DNA of 10,701 nt, taken from Planctomycetaceae bacterium. Lineage in GTDB: Bacteria > Planctomycetota > Planctomycetia > Pirellulales > Thermoguttaceae. Location: positions 1 through 10,701 of the forward strand of contig JAISQS010000133.1 of the NCBI GenBank assembly GCA_031274045.1, in the 5' to 3' direction. Position numbers and translations under genes: made by a program. Below, one piece after another: positions 1 to 6,684 of the stretch; position 1 is the first letter of the stretch; every line of letters starts with the position of its first letter. Below the pieces are notes generated by a model. That model saw only the letters and a list, made by a program, of their open reading frames with translations. It did not search any database and was not told the DNA's origin.

Positions 1-40
1 TTATTTCGTTATGTTTCGTATTTTTCGTTTATTTCGTATT
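1..40. repeat. Short imperfect tandem array of TTTCGT units
   Basis: The hexamer TTTCGT occurs at 4-9, 14-19, 23-28 and 32-37, so the period is 9-10 bases with T/A-rich spacers. The array may extend beyond the left edge. No function is evident. It could be a decayed tandem repeat or part of the larger intergenic repeat that begins at about 81. Confidence 0.45.
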
Positions 41-43
41 CTC

Positions 44-67
44 AAAAAAAAGCATCTTAAAAAGATG
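44..67 (-). terminator. Possible weak minus-strand terminator-like hairpin
   Basis: CATCTT (53-58) and AAGATG (62-67) form a 6-bp stem around a 3-base loop. Read on the minus strand, the stem is followed by a run of Ts (complement of the A-run at 44-51), which gives the layout of an intrinsic terminator. The stem is short and A/T rich, and no minus-strand gene lies directly upstream, so it may be chance. Confidence 0.2.
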
Positions 68-80
68 TGTGGTATAACGA

Positions 81-443
81 GGGGGCAAGCCCCCTTCGCT
101 AACGGTTGTTTTGTTTGAAAAATTAGGTGGAAAAGAGGTTTTGGCGTGTTGGTGAATCGAAGTTTTTTTTCGCCGCATTTTGGCTTTTGCCCTTTCAGGG
201 CGAGAGTTATTGGGGGCGACTTTTCACAGGGCGTTGCCCTGTGCTATGAGCTTTTTGCCCCGTTGGGGCGTAAAAAAATTCGCCGCAACGTAATGTAGCC
301 AACTCCGTTTGTCAAATAGTTATTAAGGTAAGGAAAAGTTGGTCGTACATCGCGAATTGGTAAAGCGCGAGTTAGTCGGGGATCAATATCGGTAACAAAA
401 TTATGACTATGGTGAATGGGAATTTTCAAGTATAAAAAGTATA
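81..443 (+). repeat. Dispersed intergenic repeat, copy A
   Basis: This ~360 bp non-coding segment matches the reverse complement of 5839-6200 almost end to end, at roughly nine identical positions in ten by eye. Its order is: GGGGGCAAGCCCCC palindrome (81-94), GCCCTTTCAGGGC (189-201), an 8-bp-arm palindrome with GTT loop (225-243), GCCCCGTTGGGGC (257-269), then an AT-rich tail ending in AATTTTCAAGTATAAAAAG and TATA. The tail is shared with a third copy at 6472-6498. Short ORFs inside it are not preserved between copies. It looks like a REP/MITE-type intergenic element, and I cannot name the family. Confidence 0.85.
189..269. repeat. Cluster of three small palindromes in copy A
   Basis: Three perfect stem-loops lie close together: GCCCT-TTC-AGGGC (189-201), CACAGGGC-GTT-GCCCTGTG (225-243) and GCCCC-GTT-GGGGC (257-269). 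All have 3-base loops and GC-rich stems in AT-rich DNA. The same trio recurs inverted at 6013-6092, and two of the three types recur at 6333-6376. This kind of intergenic palindrome is common in several bacterial phyla and is usually REP-like. Confidence 0.8.
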
Positions 444-485
444 TATTACGTTCTTTACTAAAATCTGTTAACTCTGCGCAATCTG

Positions 486-515
486 TTGACAAAAATTTCT
501 TCCAAAAAATATTCT
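486..515 (+). promoter_or_regulatory. Candidate sigma-70-type promoter upstream of the envelope protein gene
   Basis: A perfect TTGACA (486-491) is followed after 18 bases by TATTCT (510-515), a 4/6 match to the -10 consensus. If used, transcription would start near 522 and give a leader of about 420 nt. That leader would include the hairpin at 733-857 before the ATG at 940. This is pattern matching only, and other promoters in this AT-rich stretch are possible. Confidence 0.3.
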
Positions 516-675
516 TTCGTTTCTTTCCCTTTTCTTTCCATACCTTCCCTTATCCTTCTGTGAAAAATTCCCTTTCGCCGGCAACAAAATCATATTGTGT
601 TGTGGAGCATATTGATTATCTTATTGTTGGGTGATAAACTTTCCGTTTGTATTTCGTGTATCTCTGATTTTTTTG

Positions 676-712
676 GTAATATATCAGCGAGATATTCACT
701 CTAATCAACCTT
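676..712. repeat. Box B repeat, copy 1 (small palindromic box)
   Basis: The segment starts GTAATATATCAGCGA, continues with GATATTC and ends in a CTAATCAACCTT-like tail. It recurs with few changes at 6587-6623 in the same orientation. Its core AATATATC-AGC-GAGATATT is an imperfect palindrome with 7 of 8 pairs. In both places it lies between the dispersed-repeat terminus and the 'cacgcagat' box, so it belongs to a larger repeated module. Confidence 0.7.
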
Positions 713-732
713 TAACCCTAAAACGTATTTTA

Positions 733-857
733 TTAGCACGCAGATGACGCAGATTTTAAGGATATTCGCAGATAGAAGATTCGCAGACGAAAGTATACCG
801 GCATCTATAACAAAAATCCGCGTAAATCCTGACAATCTGCATTATCTGCGTGCTAAA
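733..857. repeat. Large imperfect inverted repeat ('GCACGCAGAT' element)
   Basis: The left arm begins TTAGCACGCAGATGACGCAG (733 onward). The right arm (812-857) ends TTATCTGCGTGCTAA, and the outermost 13 bases pair perfectly. The arms diverge towards a loop of about 35 bases. The left arm recurs alone at 6685-6728. Similar 'ACGCAGATTACGCAGATTT' repeats are known to me as dispersed intergenic elements in many bacterial genomes. It ends 82 bases before the ATG at 940, so it could fold in that gene's 5' leader. Confidence 0.75.
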
Positions 858-925
858 AAAACAAACCGTCTCTCTTAACCCAAACCAAAAAGTAAAAAAA
901 CAAACAACAACTCCAACAAAAAAAG

Positions 926-942
926 AAAGGATCTTTACAATG
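926..942 (+). promoter_or_regulatory. Ribosome binding site deciding the start at 940
   Basis: AAAGGA (926-931) sits 8 bases before the ATG at 940, a good Shine-Dalgarno match and spacing. The alternative in-frame GTG at 850 lies inside the inverted repeat at 733-857. It would add 30 polar residues in front of the N-terminal hydrophobic segment, so 940 is preferred. Confidence 0.65.
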
Positions 943-3900
943 TCTCCAAAATCATTTCAAACAAAAAAGTCGTTTGCCGCATCAATTGCTGCGCATCTTG
1001 CTGCGAATATTAGCGTGTTAGGTTTTCTTGCGTCGATGTTTTTTGTGCTGGTATTTCTTGTGTTGATTTTTGTTGCCGTCGCTGATATGTCAGCAGACGA
1101 AACAACACCAACCACACCACCAGCACCGGACACAAACACCGCAACAGACCCCGCCCCAAATCCGCCAACAACAAACCCGTCCGGCGAAAAAACTACCGAC
1201 ACACCAAAAAATGCCGAAGAAAAACTCCCGCGCGAAAATATTATTTACGTTCCGTACGATAAATTTAACCGCACTTTCGAGACGAAAACACACGGAGTTT
1301 TTGTCCCCTACGAAGATTACAAGAAACTCTGGGAAGCAGCCAAATTGAGCAACCAAGAACCACGAAAAACCAACGCGCCAATCAACTCAATGATCACAGA
1401 AGTTTCATGCAACGCGAAAGTATTAGACGAAATCGTTCAAGTTGAATCGACGATCAATATTGAATTGATCAAAGACGGATGGCACGAAATACCGCTACGG
1501 CTCGGCGATGCCGCAATCACCAAAGCAGACATCAACAACGAACCCGCAAAAATCATCGGCGATAAACAGAACGGCTACAAACTCATAGTGGAAAAAAAAT
1601 CTGACAACACCAAAAGTAAAAATGAATTTGAACCGCAACGTTTAAAATTGGTGCTTCATTTTGCGAAGGGGATTTTGAAGTCTCCCGGTAGAAATTCGGT
1701 TTCGTTTCAGATTCCGCAGACTCCGTTGAGTCGTTGGAATGTTGTTATTCCTGAGCCGGGAGTTAAGATCGATTTTTCGCCGTCAATTGCGAACACCACC
1801 GACACGAAGAGCAAGAATAGCGACAAGCAGACTGTATTCCAAGCGTTTGTCGGTTCTGTGCCTGAGGTTCAAATTGCGTGGACACCGAAAGCGGAAGGCG
1901 CGACTGGTCTCGATGCCCTGATAAGCACACAAATCACTCAACAAACCATCATCGACGAAGGAATATACCGAACCTCCGCCGTATTTGAATACACCATCAG
2001 CCGCGCGACGATTGCTAATCTTGCGATAAATTTGCCCGCCGATCAGAAGGTGGTTCGTGTTGTGGATTCGAACATTAAGAAGTGGGAGGTTTCGACAAAA
2101 GACAAAATTCAGACTATCAAAATCGATCTTTTTGAACCAGCCAAAGAACGTCAAACGGTGCGGTTTGAGCTTGAGAAATTATTCGAGTCAAAAGAGCTTC
2201 AGCCTGCGGATTCAAAGTCATCTGCGGCGGCGGTGAAGTTGGCGATTCCTGAATTGACGGCGGTTGGAGTCGGGCGGCAACAAGGAATTTTGCTTGTTCG
2301 GGCGATAAATGATATTAGTTGCGAATCTGTTGGGGCATCTGGTCTGTTGCGGATTGATGCTGCGGAGTTGCCGCAAAATTTGCAACAAACGAAATGGGAT
2401 GCCGCGTACCGAATCGCATCGAACGACTACAATCTCAACGTCGCAATAAACAAAGTTAAGCCGCGAATATCAGTCAGCTCACAAGTCGAATTATTTTTGT
2501 CAAATGATATTCGGTTACGTAATTTTCTCTTCTTCAATATAGAAAACGCGGGCGTGTTCCAACTGAAAATTCACGTCGATAAATCTGCCAAAGGGAGTTT
2601 TTCAGCGAGCGGATATAGCGGGAACGGCTACGCTGCGGCGGTTGTCGATTCCGTCTCATACGACGACATCAAAGGGGACGACAAGTTTAAGTTGATGACG
2701 GTTTCTTTGTCGAAGAAGGCTATCGGGCGTGTCGGTTTGTCTATTGATTTTCACAGTTATGGAAGTGCTTTTGACAACAAAAAACCCGGTGAAACGTTTG
2801 TGTTACCGTTTATTTTGCCGCGAATACCGACAGAGCTTGCTGAGGGATTTAGCGGGAAGTTGATGATAAGTGCGGATGAGTCGCTCCGAATAAATCCGAT
2901 TGAGGCGGAGGGATTGCAGCCGGTCTCAATTCAACAAATTGTTGATAAAGAGTGGCGTTTTCAGAGCGGAAACGCGAGAGCCGGTTTTCTGTTCGCACAA
3001 GATATTGCCGCCTTCAAAATCCAAGCGGAAAAAAGACAACCGCAATTAACGTTGCGCGAATTGCACAAGATTAAAATTGAAAACGGCGCGGTCAGGCACA
3101 ATGTTACCTTCAACTACAACGTACAATTTACGCGGATAAATTCGATACGTGTTGATTTGCCGGAAAAGATTGCGAAGCGTTTTCATCTGAACAGGACAAA
3201 CAATAACTGGCGTGAGACAAAGATTCTGCCGGTGCCGGATGATGTTGCGAGTGGGTATGTTGCGTTTGACTTCTCGATGGGTGACAGAATTATTGGGCAA
3301 GGTAAGTTTGACATAAGTTGGGAAGAAGAAGTTACGCAACCTGAAATCGGTCAAAGTATCGAGATTAAAATTCCAAAATTGAACGCACACAAACAGCAAC
3401 CGGCAGACCGGATTTGGGGGCAGATTATCATTTCCAAAACGGAGAGTATTGATCTGGGTGAATCGGAATCGACGAAAGGGTTGAAGCCGATTGATCCGCA
3501 GGGTGATATTGAGGCATCGGAGCGAGTGGCGGATGCTGTGGCGGCGTTTGAGTTTTATGATGAGTGGGAGCTTGCTCTTTTGGCGACACGTTATAAGTTG
3601 GAGGATGTCAAGCGGACAAATATTGAGCTGGGGCTTATACGTGCGAACTTGTTCTATTCCAAATCGGGATCGGGGCTGACCGCACAAGCACTCTTCAAAA
3701 TCAGAAGCGTTCAACAACGCCTCGAAATGATCTTGCCGCCGCAAGTAAAAATCACCGAAGTAAGACTAAACAATAAACCGATCAGTCTCGAGTCAGATTC
3801 AACCGCAACTTTCATGATTCCGCTAACATCGATAACGCCTGACACGCCGTTTTTGCTTGACGTGCGGTATTCGGTCAACGCTTGCAAGAATGAGATTGTC

Positions 3901-4530
3901 ATACCGTCGTTTGTTTTGCCGGACGCGGACAAGAACAACACAAACACCTCAAACGGCGCAGCAATACAGAAAGCTGAATTGGCGGTTTTTGTGCCGGAGC
4001 CGTATCCGGTTTTGATTGGATACAGAGGGAATTGGACAAAAGAATTTGCACACGAAAAAAAACCGTCCAATAACGGCATCAACTGCTACTTGGGTGTAGA
4101 CCGGAGAGCCACAATGTTATTGCAAGAATTTAACGTTCAAGATGATTTCAAAGTTTCCGGCAAGAAATATGAGTTTTCGGCGATTCATCCTGACTCAAAT
4201 AGTTCTTTGATTATTACTGTCACCAATGAAACTATGTGTGCGGCGATTTTTGTTTTGTTGGTGATAATTTTTGGGTTCTTGACGGTGCGGCTTCCGTTTA
4301 TAAAGTGGCTTCAATTGATAATCGGAACGGTGGTTGTTTGTTTATGTCTTGGATTTATTTTGACAACTTTCAGTGAGTATTTGGTAACGTTGAGTGGATT
4401 TTATTTGGGTGTTTTGGTTGTTCTTGTTTGCAGACTTGTGTATGAGTTGAAAGCGGGATACACGAGATACAAAACCAATAAGAGAGAAACAACTTTGCCG
4501 GAAGAAATAGCAGTGTCTGTTGCTGAGTAA
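940..4530 (+). CDS. Large planctomycete-type envelope protein, membrane-anchored at both ends
   Basis: The product is a 1196-residue protein of unknown function, probably displayed outside the cytoplasmic membrane. Residues 25-50 form one strong hydrophobic helix (anchor or uncleaved signal). A Pro/Thr/Asp-rich linker follows (52-97). Next comes a paired motif, IYVPYDKF (101-108) and GVFVPYEDYKKLW (119-131), which I associate with large planctomycetal surface proteins. Residues from about 140 to 1090 look beta-rich, with alternating polar and hydrophobic residues and few cysteines. Three hydrophobic helices sit near 1100-1117, 1121-1143 and 1147-1168, followed by a charged tail of about 28 residues. 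I see no catalytic motif. The start at 940 is set by a Shine-Dalgarno site. The gene ends 25 bases before a strong terminator and is convergent with the lipoprotein gene. Third-position base choice switches in blocks along the gene. An envelope scaffold or cell-surface role is inference. Confidence 0.85.
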   Translation: MSPKSFQTKKSFAASIAAHLAANISVLGFLASMFFVLVFLVLIFVAVADMSADETTPTTPPAPDTNTATDPAPNPPTTNPSGEKTTDTPKNAEEKLPRENIIYVPYDKFNRTFETKTHGVFVPYEDYKKLWEAAKLSNQEPRKTNAPINSMITEVSCNAKVLDEIVQVESTINIELIKDGWHEIPLRLGDAAITKADINNEPAKIIGDKQNGYKLIVEKKSDNTKSKNEFEPQRLKLVLHFAKGILKSPGRNSVSFQIPQTPLSRWNVVIPEPGVKIDFSPSIANTTDTKSKNSDKQTVFQAFVGSVPEVQIAWTPKAEGATGLDALISTQITQQTIIDEGIYRTSAVFEYTISRATIANLAINLPADQKVVRVVDSNIKKWEVSTKDKIQTIKIDLFEPAKERQTVRFELEKLFESKELQPADSKSSAAAVKLAIPELTAVGVGRQQGILLVRAINDISCESVGASGLLRIDAAELPQNLQQTKWDAAYRIASNDYNLNVAINKVKPRISVSSQVELFLSNDIRLRNFLFFNIENAGVFQLKIHVDKSAKGSFSASGYSGNGYAAAVVDSVSYDDIKGDDKFKLMTVSLSKKAIGRVGLSIDFHSYGSAFDNKKPGETFVLPFILPRIPTELAEGFSGKLMISADESLRINPIEAEGLQPVSIQQIVDKEWRFQSGNARAGFLFAQDIAAFKIQAEKRQPQLTLRELHKIKIENGAVRHNVTFNYNVQFTRINSIRVDLPEKIAKRFHLNRTNNNWRETKILPVPDDVASGYVAFDFSMGDRIIGQGKFDISWEEEVTQPEIGQSIEIKIPKLNAHKQQPADRIWGQIIISKTESIDLGESESTKGLKPIDPQGDIEASERVADAVAAFEFYDEWELALLATRYKLEDVKRTNIELGLIRANLFYSKSGSGLTAQALFKIRSVQQRLEMILPPQVKITEVRLNNKPISLESDSTATFMIPLTSITPDTPFLLDVRYSVNACKNEIVIPSFVLPDADKNNTNTSNGAAIQKAELAVFVPEPYPVLIGYRGNWTKEFAHEKKPSNNGINCYLGVDRRATMLLQEFNVQDDFKVSGKKYEFSAIHPDSNSSLIITVTNETMCAAIFVLLVIIFGFLTVRLPFIKWLQLIIGTVVVCLCLGFILTTFSEYLVTLSGFYLGVLVVLVCRLVYELKAGYTRYKTNKRETTLPEEIAVSVAE

Positions 4531-4555
4531 CGAGTGCTGTTGTGAGATAAATTAT

Positions 4556-4603
4556 CAGATCGTCGGATTGATTTATGGTCAAACCGGCGATCTGATTTTT
4601 TTT
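4556..4603 (+). terminator. Strong intrinsic terminator of the envelope protein gene
   Basis: CAGATCGTCGG (4556-4566) pairs with CCGGCGATCTG (4584-4594) over 11 positions with one G-T wobble. The stem continues inward with TTGA/TCAA after a one-base mismatch, leaving a 7-base loop. It is followed directly by A and eight Ts (4596-4603). The minus-strand side lacks a T-run, so it probably acts mainly on the plus-strand gene ending at 4530. Confidence 0.9.
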
Positions 4604-4660
4604 GTCGTTGTTTGGATTCTGTTTTTCAAATAGGATTTTTTGGCAGTTTTTGTTTGGGTT

Positions 4661-5428
4661 TTATTCTGATTCGCTTACGTCGTCAAGCTCAAGCGTTCGC
4701 CCGTCATTATCCAAAATATCGTTCACCACATCTGCCAACTCATCCAAAATTTCATCTGTGCCGCTGCCGCTACTGCTGCTGGTGTCACCGTTTCCGGTTA
4801 CGGTTGCATTCGGATTCGGGGATGTTATCAATGGACTCGTGTCCGCATCGTCGTCTGTATCTGGGTCAGTGTCGTCTGCGTCGTTGTTGCCTCCGTTTGA
4901 GCTGGCGAGTACGTAAGTGTCGCCCGCACTGTTCAACTCGTAGTCGTCTGGTTTGTGACCGGTTGTTTCGGAGCCGATGTACCACGGGTCATCGTCATCC
5001 AACTCTTCACCGATACTGTTGTCAACATCGAGCAGGTAATTACTGTTGAATTCACTGGTCATGACGGGGCTATCTCCGTAATCGACACCTTCGTATGGGT
5101 AGACGGAGTATGACACGCTTCCGTCTGCCCATCTTGTTGCGAATGGGGCATCTTTTGCGTTGGCAATATTGGTCAAGTAAGCGTCAAAATGCGGTGCGTC
5201 GTAATGATTATTTGCGTCAAGTCCGCTGTATGTTACGCCGCGAATTTCGGTATCGACTACCCATTGGTTTCCGCGATCGCTGCCTATATTTTGCCGGTGT
5301 TCCATTAGGATGAAGACACCGGTTTCGGCTGGGGTTGGTGTATCCGGCGGGGGGGATGTTGTATTGCAACAACCGCTGGAAAATGCCGCACAAATACCCA
5401 AAAGGGTAAGCACAAAAAATCTTTTCAT
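4661..5428 (-). CDS. Asp-rich putative lipoprotein
   Basis: This encodes a 255-residue secreted protein of unknown function. The N-terminus MKRFFVLTLLGICAAFSSGC is a lipoprotein signal peptide: a basic start, a hydrophobic core, and SSG before the lipidated Cys20 (Cys21 is also cysteine). A short Pro/Thr linker (25-35) leads to a region of about 140 residues rich in aromatic and acidic residues. That region includes ELDDDDPWYIG (142-152) and ends near 175. A low-complexity acidic stretch at 180-198 is mostly Asp with Thr/Pro, and could bind calcium or simply be a flexible linker. A Ser/Gly linker (216-223) and an acidic C-terminal helix follow (224-255). The ATG at 5428 is preceded by only a weak GAG-like ribosome site. 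The gene stands alone, convergent with the envelope protein gene, and both products should be extracytoplasmic. I do not recognise a family. Confidence 0.8.
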   Translation of the reverse strand: MKRFFVLTLLGICAAFSSGCCNTTSPPPDTPTPAETGVFILMEHRQNIGSDRGNQWVVDTEIRGVTYSGLDANNHYDAPHFDAYLTNIANAKDAPFATRWADGSVSYSVYPYEGVDYGDSPVMTSEFNSNYLLDVDNSIGEELDDDDPWYIGSETTGHKPDDYELNSAGDTYVLASSNGGNNDADDTDPDTDDDADTSPLITSPNPNATVTGNGDTSSSSGSGTDEILDELADVVNDILDNDGRTLELDDVSESE

Positions 5429-5598
5429 ATTTCAACTCGTAACTTTCGGTTGGAGTTTTGAATATCTTTGCGGTTATTCAATTTTCTGTCGCAAAAAATT
5501 TGCAACCTCGCCCGCGCGAAAATCTGAATAACCCAAAGAAAACAGATACACACAAACACAAGCGGGCGAATCACTCACTAGGAAGTGAGATGTTGTTC

Positions 5599-5627
5599 AA
5601 TATAGAATAATTAAACTAGATAAGCAA
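5599..5627 (-). promoter_or_regulatory. Candidate sigma-70-type promoter of the lipoprotein gene
   Basis: On the minus strand, TTGCTT (complement of 5622-5627) is followed after 17 bases by TATATT (complement of 5599-5604). Transcription would start near 5592 and give a leader of about 160 nt before the ATG at 5428. The spacing is ideal and the hexamers are fair matches. This rests on sequence pattern only. Confidence 0.35.
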
Positions 5628-5769
5628 ACTTTTGTTATGCAAAATACGAAAATTTGTCAAAAAAATCCCCCCGCCCCGCGAATCACCCGCAAAATTAAGC
5701 CAAAAAGCGCACAAAAAAAACCGACAAGAACGCGAGCGTCCCGCCTCGTCATACCACGCAAGTCATAAA

Positions 5770-5829
5770 CGCATTCGCGTGACGTTCGCGACGGTAGCAA
5801 GCTACCGTCGCGAACATCACGCGAATGCG
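5770..5829. repeat. 29-bp-arm near-perfect inverted repeat (cruciform-like hairpin)
   Basis: The left arm (5770-5798) begins CGCATTCGCGTGACG and ends CGACGGTAGC. The right arm (5801-5829) is its reverse complement with a single mismatch, and only AA (5799-5800) separates them. It is much more GC-rich than its surroundings. There is no T-run, so a simple terminator is unlikely. It ends about 10 bases from the terminus of repeat copy B. It may be a REP-type palindrome or the end structure of a non-autonomous element. Confidence 0.9.
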
Positions 5830-5838
5830 TGAATTATG

Positions 5839-6200
5839 ATATACTTTTTATACTTGAAAATTCCCATTCACCATCGCCATAATTTTGTTACCGATATTGA
5901 TCCCCGACTAACTCACGCTTTACCAATTCGCGAAGTACGCTCAACTTTACTTACCTTAATAACTATGCAACAAACGATATTGACTGTCTTATGTTGCGGC
6001 GAATTTTCTTACGCCCCAACGGGGCAACAAGCTCATAGCACAGGGCAACGCCCTGTGAAAATCGCTCCCAATAACTCTCGCCCTGAAAGGGCAAAAGCCA
6101 AAAGGGAGCGGAAAAAAACTTCGGTTCACCAACACGCCAAAACTTCATTTCCACCTAATTTTTCAAGCAAAACAACCGTTAGCGAATGGGGCTTGCCCCC
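5839..6200 (-). repeat. Dispersed intergenic repeat, copy B (inverted relative to copy A)
   Basis: This segment is the reverse complement of 81-443, with scattered substitutions and small indels. It contains the same palindromes in mirrored order: GCCCCAACGGGGC (6013-6025), CACAGGGC-AAC-GCCCTGTG (6039-6057) and GCCCTGAAAGGGC (6080-6092), ending in the GGGGGCAAGC-type box at 6191-6200. The ORF at 5836-6231 shares about 35 residues with one in copy A, then the frames diverge, so it is probably not a gene. Copies A and B are about 5.4 kb apart and enclose the envelope and lipoprotein genes. Confidence 0.85.
6013..6092. repeat. Cluster of three small palindromes in copy B
   Basis: GCCCC-AAC-GGGGC (6013-6025), CACAGGGC-AAC-GCCCTGTG (6039-6057) and GCCCT-GAA-AGGGC (6080-6092) are all perfect stems with 3-base loops. 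They correspond one to one with the palindromes of copy A. Confidence 0.8.
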
Positions 6201-6211
6201 AAGTCAAACGA

Positions 6212-6228
6212 GCGACGCATCGCGTCGC
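6212..6228. repeat. Small palindrome GCGACGC-ATC-GCGTCGC
   Basis: A perfect 7-bp stem with a 3-base loop lies just past the end of copy B. It has the same design as the other palindromes here, with GC-rich arms and a 3-base loop. Confidence 0.7.
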
Positions 6229-6258
6229 TAACAATCGACCGTCGCTAACGAATCGACA
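6224..6258. repeat. Short tandem duplication of GTCGCTAAC-AATCGAC
   Basis: Two adjacent units, GTCGCTAACAATCGACC (6224-6240) and GTCGCTAACGAATCGACA (6241-6258), differ by one inserted G and the last base. The first unit shares bases with the palindrome at 6212-6228. It may mark a junction between copies B and C. Confidence 0.6.
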
Positions 6259-6294
6259 CTGAAAACGAAAAACTTCCGTTTGGTCTGATATTAT

Positions 6295-6498
6295 TGCCCC
6301 GTCGGAGCGAAGGTTATTTACAATCAATTTATCGTACGGCGTTGCCCTACGCTATGATATTTTGCCCTTTCAGGGCGTTGATGCAACACATTGATACGGT
6401 GTATTGATAAAAGACAAAGTAGAGACGCAATGACTTGCGTCTCTGCAAATCATGGTGATTGCAATTGAAAAGGGAATTTTCAAGTGTAAAAAGTATAC
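6295..6498 (+). repeat. Dispersed intergenic repeat, copy C (diverged, same orientation as copy A)
   Basis: It carries a GCCCCGTCGGAGC box (degenerate palindrome, from 6297), CGTACGGC-GTT-GCCCTACG (6333-6351, one mismatch), CTATGATATTTT, and a perfect GCCCTTTCAGGGC (6364-6376). It then ends with GGGAATTTTCAAGTGTAAAA and AGTATA. That terminus matches copy A 417-442 with one change. The interior is largely different from copies A and B, so this is either a truncated and rearranged copy or a related element sharing ends and palindromes. Confidence 0.65.
6421..6444. repeat. Hairpin AGAGACGCAA-TGAC-TTGCGTCTCT
   Basis: A perfect 10-bp stem with a 4-base loop. Palindromes of the 'GAGACGC...GCGTCTC' type occur as dispersed repeats in other bacteria, notably cyanobacteria, from general knowledge. 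It sits inside copy C and has no matching partner in copies A or B. Confidence 0.7.
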
Positions 6499-6586
6499 AA
6501 AATTCCCGAATCATTATTCGGATGATTTCTCACATGAGGGTAATGAAATGAAAGGTAAGAATATGGAAGTTTGGAACATTCTTTTC

Positions 6587-6623
6587 GTAATATATCAGCG
6601 AAATATTCGTTCTAATTAACCTT
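6587..6623. repeat. Box B repeat, copy 2
   Basis: It begins GTAATATATCAGCGAAATAT, followed by a TCTAATTAACCTT tail, and is a near copy of 676-712 in the same orientation. As at the left end, it lies between a dispersed-repeat terminus and the 'GCACGCAGAT' box. Confidence 0.7.
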
Positions 6624-6684
6624 ATTTTTCATAACAAAACAACCTTAGTAGCCATTGACAATAAAAAATATCTACCTTACCTTT

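Larger units (their letters stand above)
5429..5838. other. Gene-free stretch upstream of the lipoprotein gene
   Basis: About 400 bases without a convincing gene. It holds the candidate lipoprotein promoter (5599-5627), a 6-bp hairpin CTCACT-AGGA-AGTGAG (5574-5589), a C- and A-rich stretch (about 5660-5760) and the large hairpin at 5770-5829. The short ORF at 5632-5832 is very basic, runs through the hairpin, and looks spurious. Confidence 0.6.

Noticed and set aside
244..492. Minus-strand 82-aa ORF in copy A sharing about 35 residues (IYFLYLKIPIHH... region) with the 5836-6231 ORF
   Set aside because: The similarity follows from the DNA repeat. Differences between copies are not biased to synonymous sites, the frames diverge after about 35 residues, and the ORFs run through palindromes.
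496..559. Pyrimidine-rich tract as a possible triplex (H-DNA) site
   Set aside because: The tract is interrupted by A-runs and lacks mirror symmetry, so no specific structure can be supported.
850..939. N-terminal extension of the envelope protein from a GTG at 850
   Set aside because: The GTG lies in the 'GCACGCAGAT' inverted repeat, the added residues are Lys/Thr/Gln-rich, and the ATG at 940 has a good Shine-Dalgarno site.
3046..3744. Minus-strand 232-aa ORF inside the envelope protein gene
   Set aside because: It is antisense to a long, well-supported gene, is rich in Arg/Leu/Asn as expected from a shadow frame, and has no recognisable domain.
5836..6231. Plus-strand 131-aa ORF in copy B
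   Set aside because: It translates repeat DNA and hairpins, its C-terminal half is very basic low-complexity sequence, and copy A does not preserve it.
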